A stretch of DNA of 64,000 bases from G965215225 sp965215225 (GTDB lineage: Bacteria > Pseudomonadota > Gammaproteobacteria > CBDBNL01 > JAAOII01). Below the pieces are notes generated by a model. That model saw only the letters and a program-made list of their open reading frames with translations, searched no databases and was not told the DNA's origin. The position numbers and the translations under genes are program-made. The stretch covers positions 2,170,001 to 2,234,000 of the forward strand of contig OZ244039.1 of NCBI GenBank assembly GCA_965215225.1. Reading direction: 5' to 3'. Within the stretch, counting starts at the first letter, position 1. Every line of letters begins with the position of its first letter. Positions 62,917 through 64,000 of this stretch are shown piece by piece.

Positions 62917-64000
62917 ATGCAAATAACCAGCGACAGATTTAATCAACTAAGCGCGGCTGCCCTAGAAAATGAGCAGCTGCGAACTGCTTTTGCCCGAGCC
63001 AGTAGCGGCTTCATTGACAAAAGAAGGGCTGCTATTGAAAAGATCGCCAACTTTGATGACATGCGGACAAGCGCTGCCGCTATCAAGGATCATACTCTTG
63101 CTCATCTAGGCTATTATTTAGAAGAGTTCAGCCATCAAGCAGAAAGTCAGGGCGCTCAGGTTCATTGGGCAAGAGATGGCGACGAGCTCAACAGCATAGT
63201 TGTGGAGCTAGCCAAACACCATGGGGTTAAACAAGTCAATAAGGGTAAGAGTATGGTAAGCGAAGAAACCCAACTAAACCAAGCCCTTAGCCAAGCCAAT
63301 ATAGAAGTTATCGAGACCGACCTGGGCGAATATATCCTTCAGTTAGCCGAAGAGCAACCTAGCCACATCATCGCTCCCGCTATTCACAAGACCCGTGAGG
63401 AAATTGCTAGATTGTTTCATCAACACCATGCTAAAGAGTATAAGCAAGAAGTGGCAGAACTAGTAGAAGAAGCGCGCCAGGTTCTACGAAAGAAATACCT
63501 CAGTGCCGATATGGGGATTACTGGCGCCAACTTTCTTATTGCCGAAAATGGAGCAATGATGCTGGTCACCAATGAAGGAAACGGTGATCTCTGTGCCTCA
63601 CTACCTCCTGTTCATCTGGTTGTAGTAGGAATAGAAAAGATTGTCCCTAAGATGAAAGACGCCTTCTTATTCCTAAGACTCCTAACCAACAGTGCTACTG
63701 GCCAAGCCATTACTTCCTATGTCACTCTTATCCAACGACCAGCAATGAAAGGGGATATTGATGGCCCAACTGAATTACACTATATCCTGTTAGACAATGG
63801 TCGTAGTAAGATTTACCAAAGCAAATATAGACCTATCCTTAGATGTATTCGCTGTGGAGCATGCCTCAATCACTGTCCGGTCTATAGTTCGGTAGGGGGA
63901 CATAGCTATGGCTCGGTATATCCTGGTCCCTTGGGTGCGGTGCTTACTCCGTTATTAGCAAATAAGGAGAAGGCTGCCGATCTGCCCAATGCCTCCAGCT
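62917..64000 (+). CDS. lutB: LutB-type iron-sulfur protein (partial, runs off the window)
   Basis: The first 361 residues of a LutB-type subunit of the lactate utilisation complex, starting MQITSDRFNQLS. The LutB/LutC-type domain includes MGITGANFLIAENGAMMLVTNEGNG-like signal written here as TGANFLIAENGAMML. The ferredoxin motif CIRCGACLNHCPVYSSVGG (Cys-x2-Cys-x2-Cys-x3-Cys-Pro) lies near residue 310. The frame is open to the last base, and the rest, including the second cluster, lies beyond the window. A lutC gene would be expected next. Confidence 0.88.
   Translation, partial: MQITSDRFNQLSAAALENEQLRTAFARASSGFIDKRRAAIEKIANFDDMRTSAAAIKDHTLAHLGYYLEEFSHQAESQGAQVHWARDGDELNSIVVELAKHHGVKQVNKGKSMVSEETQLNQALSQANIEVIETDLGEYILQLAEEQPSHIIAPAIHKTREEIARLFHQHHAKEYKQEVAELVEEARQVLRKKYLSADMGITGANFLIAENGAMMLVTNEGNGDLCASLPPVHLVVVGIEKIVPKMKDAFLFLRLLTNSATGQAITSYVTLIQRPAMKGDIDGPTELHYILLDNGRSKIYQSKYRPILRCIRCGACLNHCPVYSSVGGHSYGSVYPGPLGAVLTPLLANKEKAADLPNASS

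Overview
The window looks like a chromosomal segment of a gammaproteobacterium, probably a host-associated or marine one. The evidence is a complete 16S rRNA gene (minus strand, about 36930-38503) with gamma/beta-like signature stretches, together with ordinary proteobacterial housekeeping genes (hemL, mgtE, glmM, psd, panB, panC, purK, purE, xthA, lutA, lutB). The 16S gene stands alone: no tRNA, 23S or 5S gene follows it. It has its own promoter and a long flanking stem, and one helix (h26, V5 region) is expanded into a perfect 15-bp hairpin. No tRNA gene was seen anywhere in the window.

Layout. (1) 1-1.3 kb: end of a DNA methyltransferase and an overlapping gene that is probably its restriction enzyme, followed by a run of 22 C. 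(2) 1.9-9.8 kb: a single 2620-residue lipoprotein made of four tandem modules of calcium-binding type-3 repeats plus GLUG repeats. (3) 9.8-10.1 kb: a 20-bp AT-rich promoter array and a two-repeat CRISPR-like locus. (4) 10.2-19.4 kb: an alpha-glucoside (probably sucrose or trehalose) module with binding protein, two permeases, GH13 glucosidase, ATPase, fructokinase and glucokinase. (5) 19.6-23.8 kb: a glucose/mannose-type ABC importer (gtsABCD). (6) 23.8-32 kb: a six-gene catabolic operon (SDR, GMC oxidoreductase, DUF993 protein, CoA-transferase, enoyl-CoA hydratase, aldehyde dehydrogenase) whose gene junctions are filled with heptamer repeats. (7) 32-36.6 kb: paired small promoter/terminator units, a small lipoprotein and an osmoprotectant ABC importer. 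(8) 36.9-43 kb: 16S rRNA, hemL, mgtE, glmM. (9) 43-49.5 kb: two tandemly duplicated type-3-repeat/GLUG lipoproteins. (10) 49.6-58.1 kb: psd, an amplified panC 3' end, panC, panB, purK, a fourth GLUG lipoprotein, a small membrane protein and purE. (11) 58.1-64 kb: radical SAM protein, glycosyltransferase, SRPBCC protein, xthA, a membrane protein, lutA and the start of lutB.

Two themes run through the window. The first is carbohydrate and osmolyte uptake coupled to intracellular catabolism. The second is unusually active short-range tandem duplication. Start-codon-bearing heptamers fill intergenic gaps inside an operon, degenerate copies of gene ends lie beside their parents (CoA-transferase 5' end, panC 3' end, GLUG 3' ends), and large surface lipoproteins are built from repeated modules. 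Two GLUG genes have a 20-bp AT-rich array starting exactly 11 bp upstream of a TATAAT box, which suggests expression that varies with copy number. The most unusual structure is the pair of heptamer-filled operon junctions, where every overlapping mini-reading-frame stops on top of the next ATG, forming a possible termination-reinitiation relay from one gene to the next.
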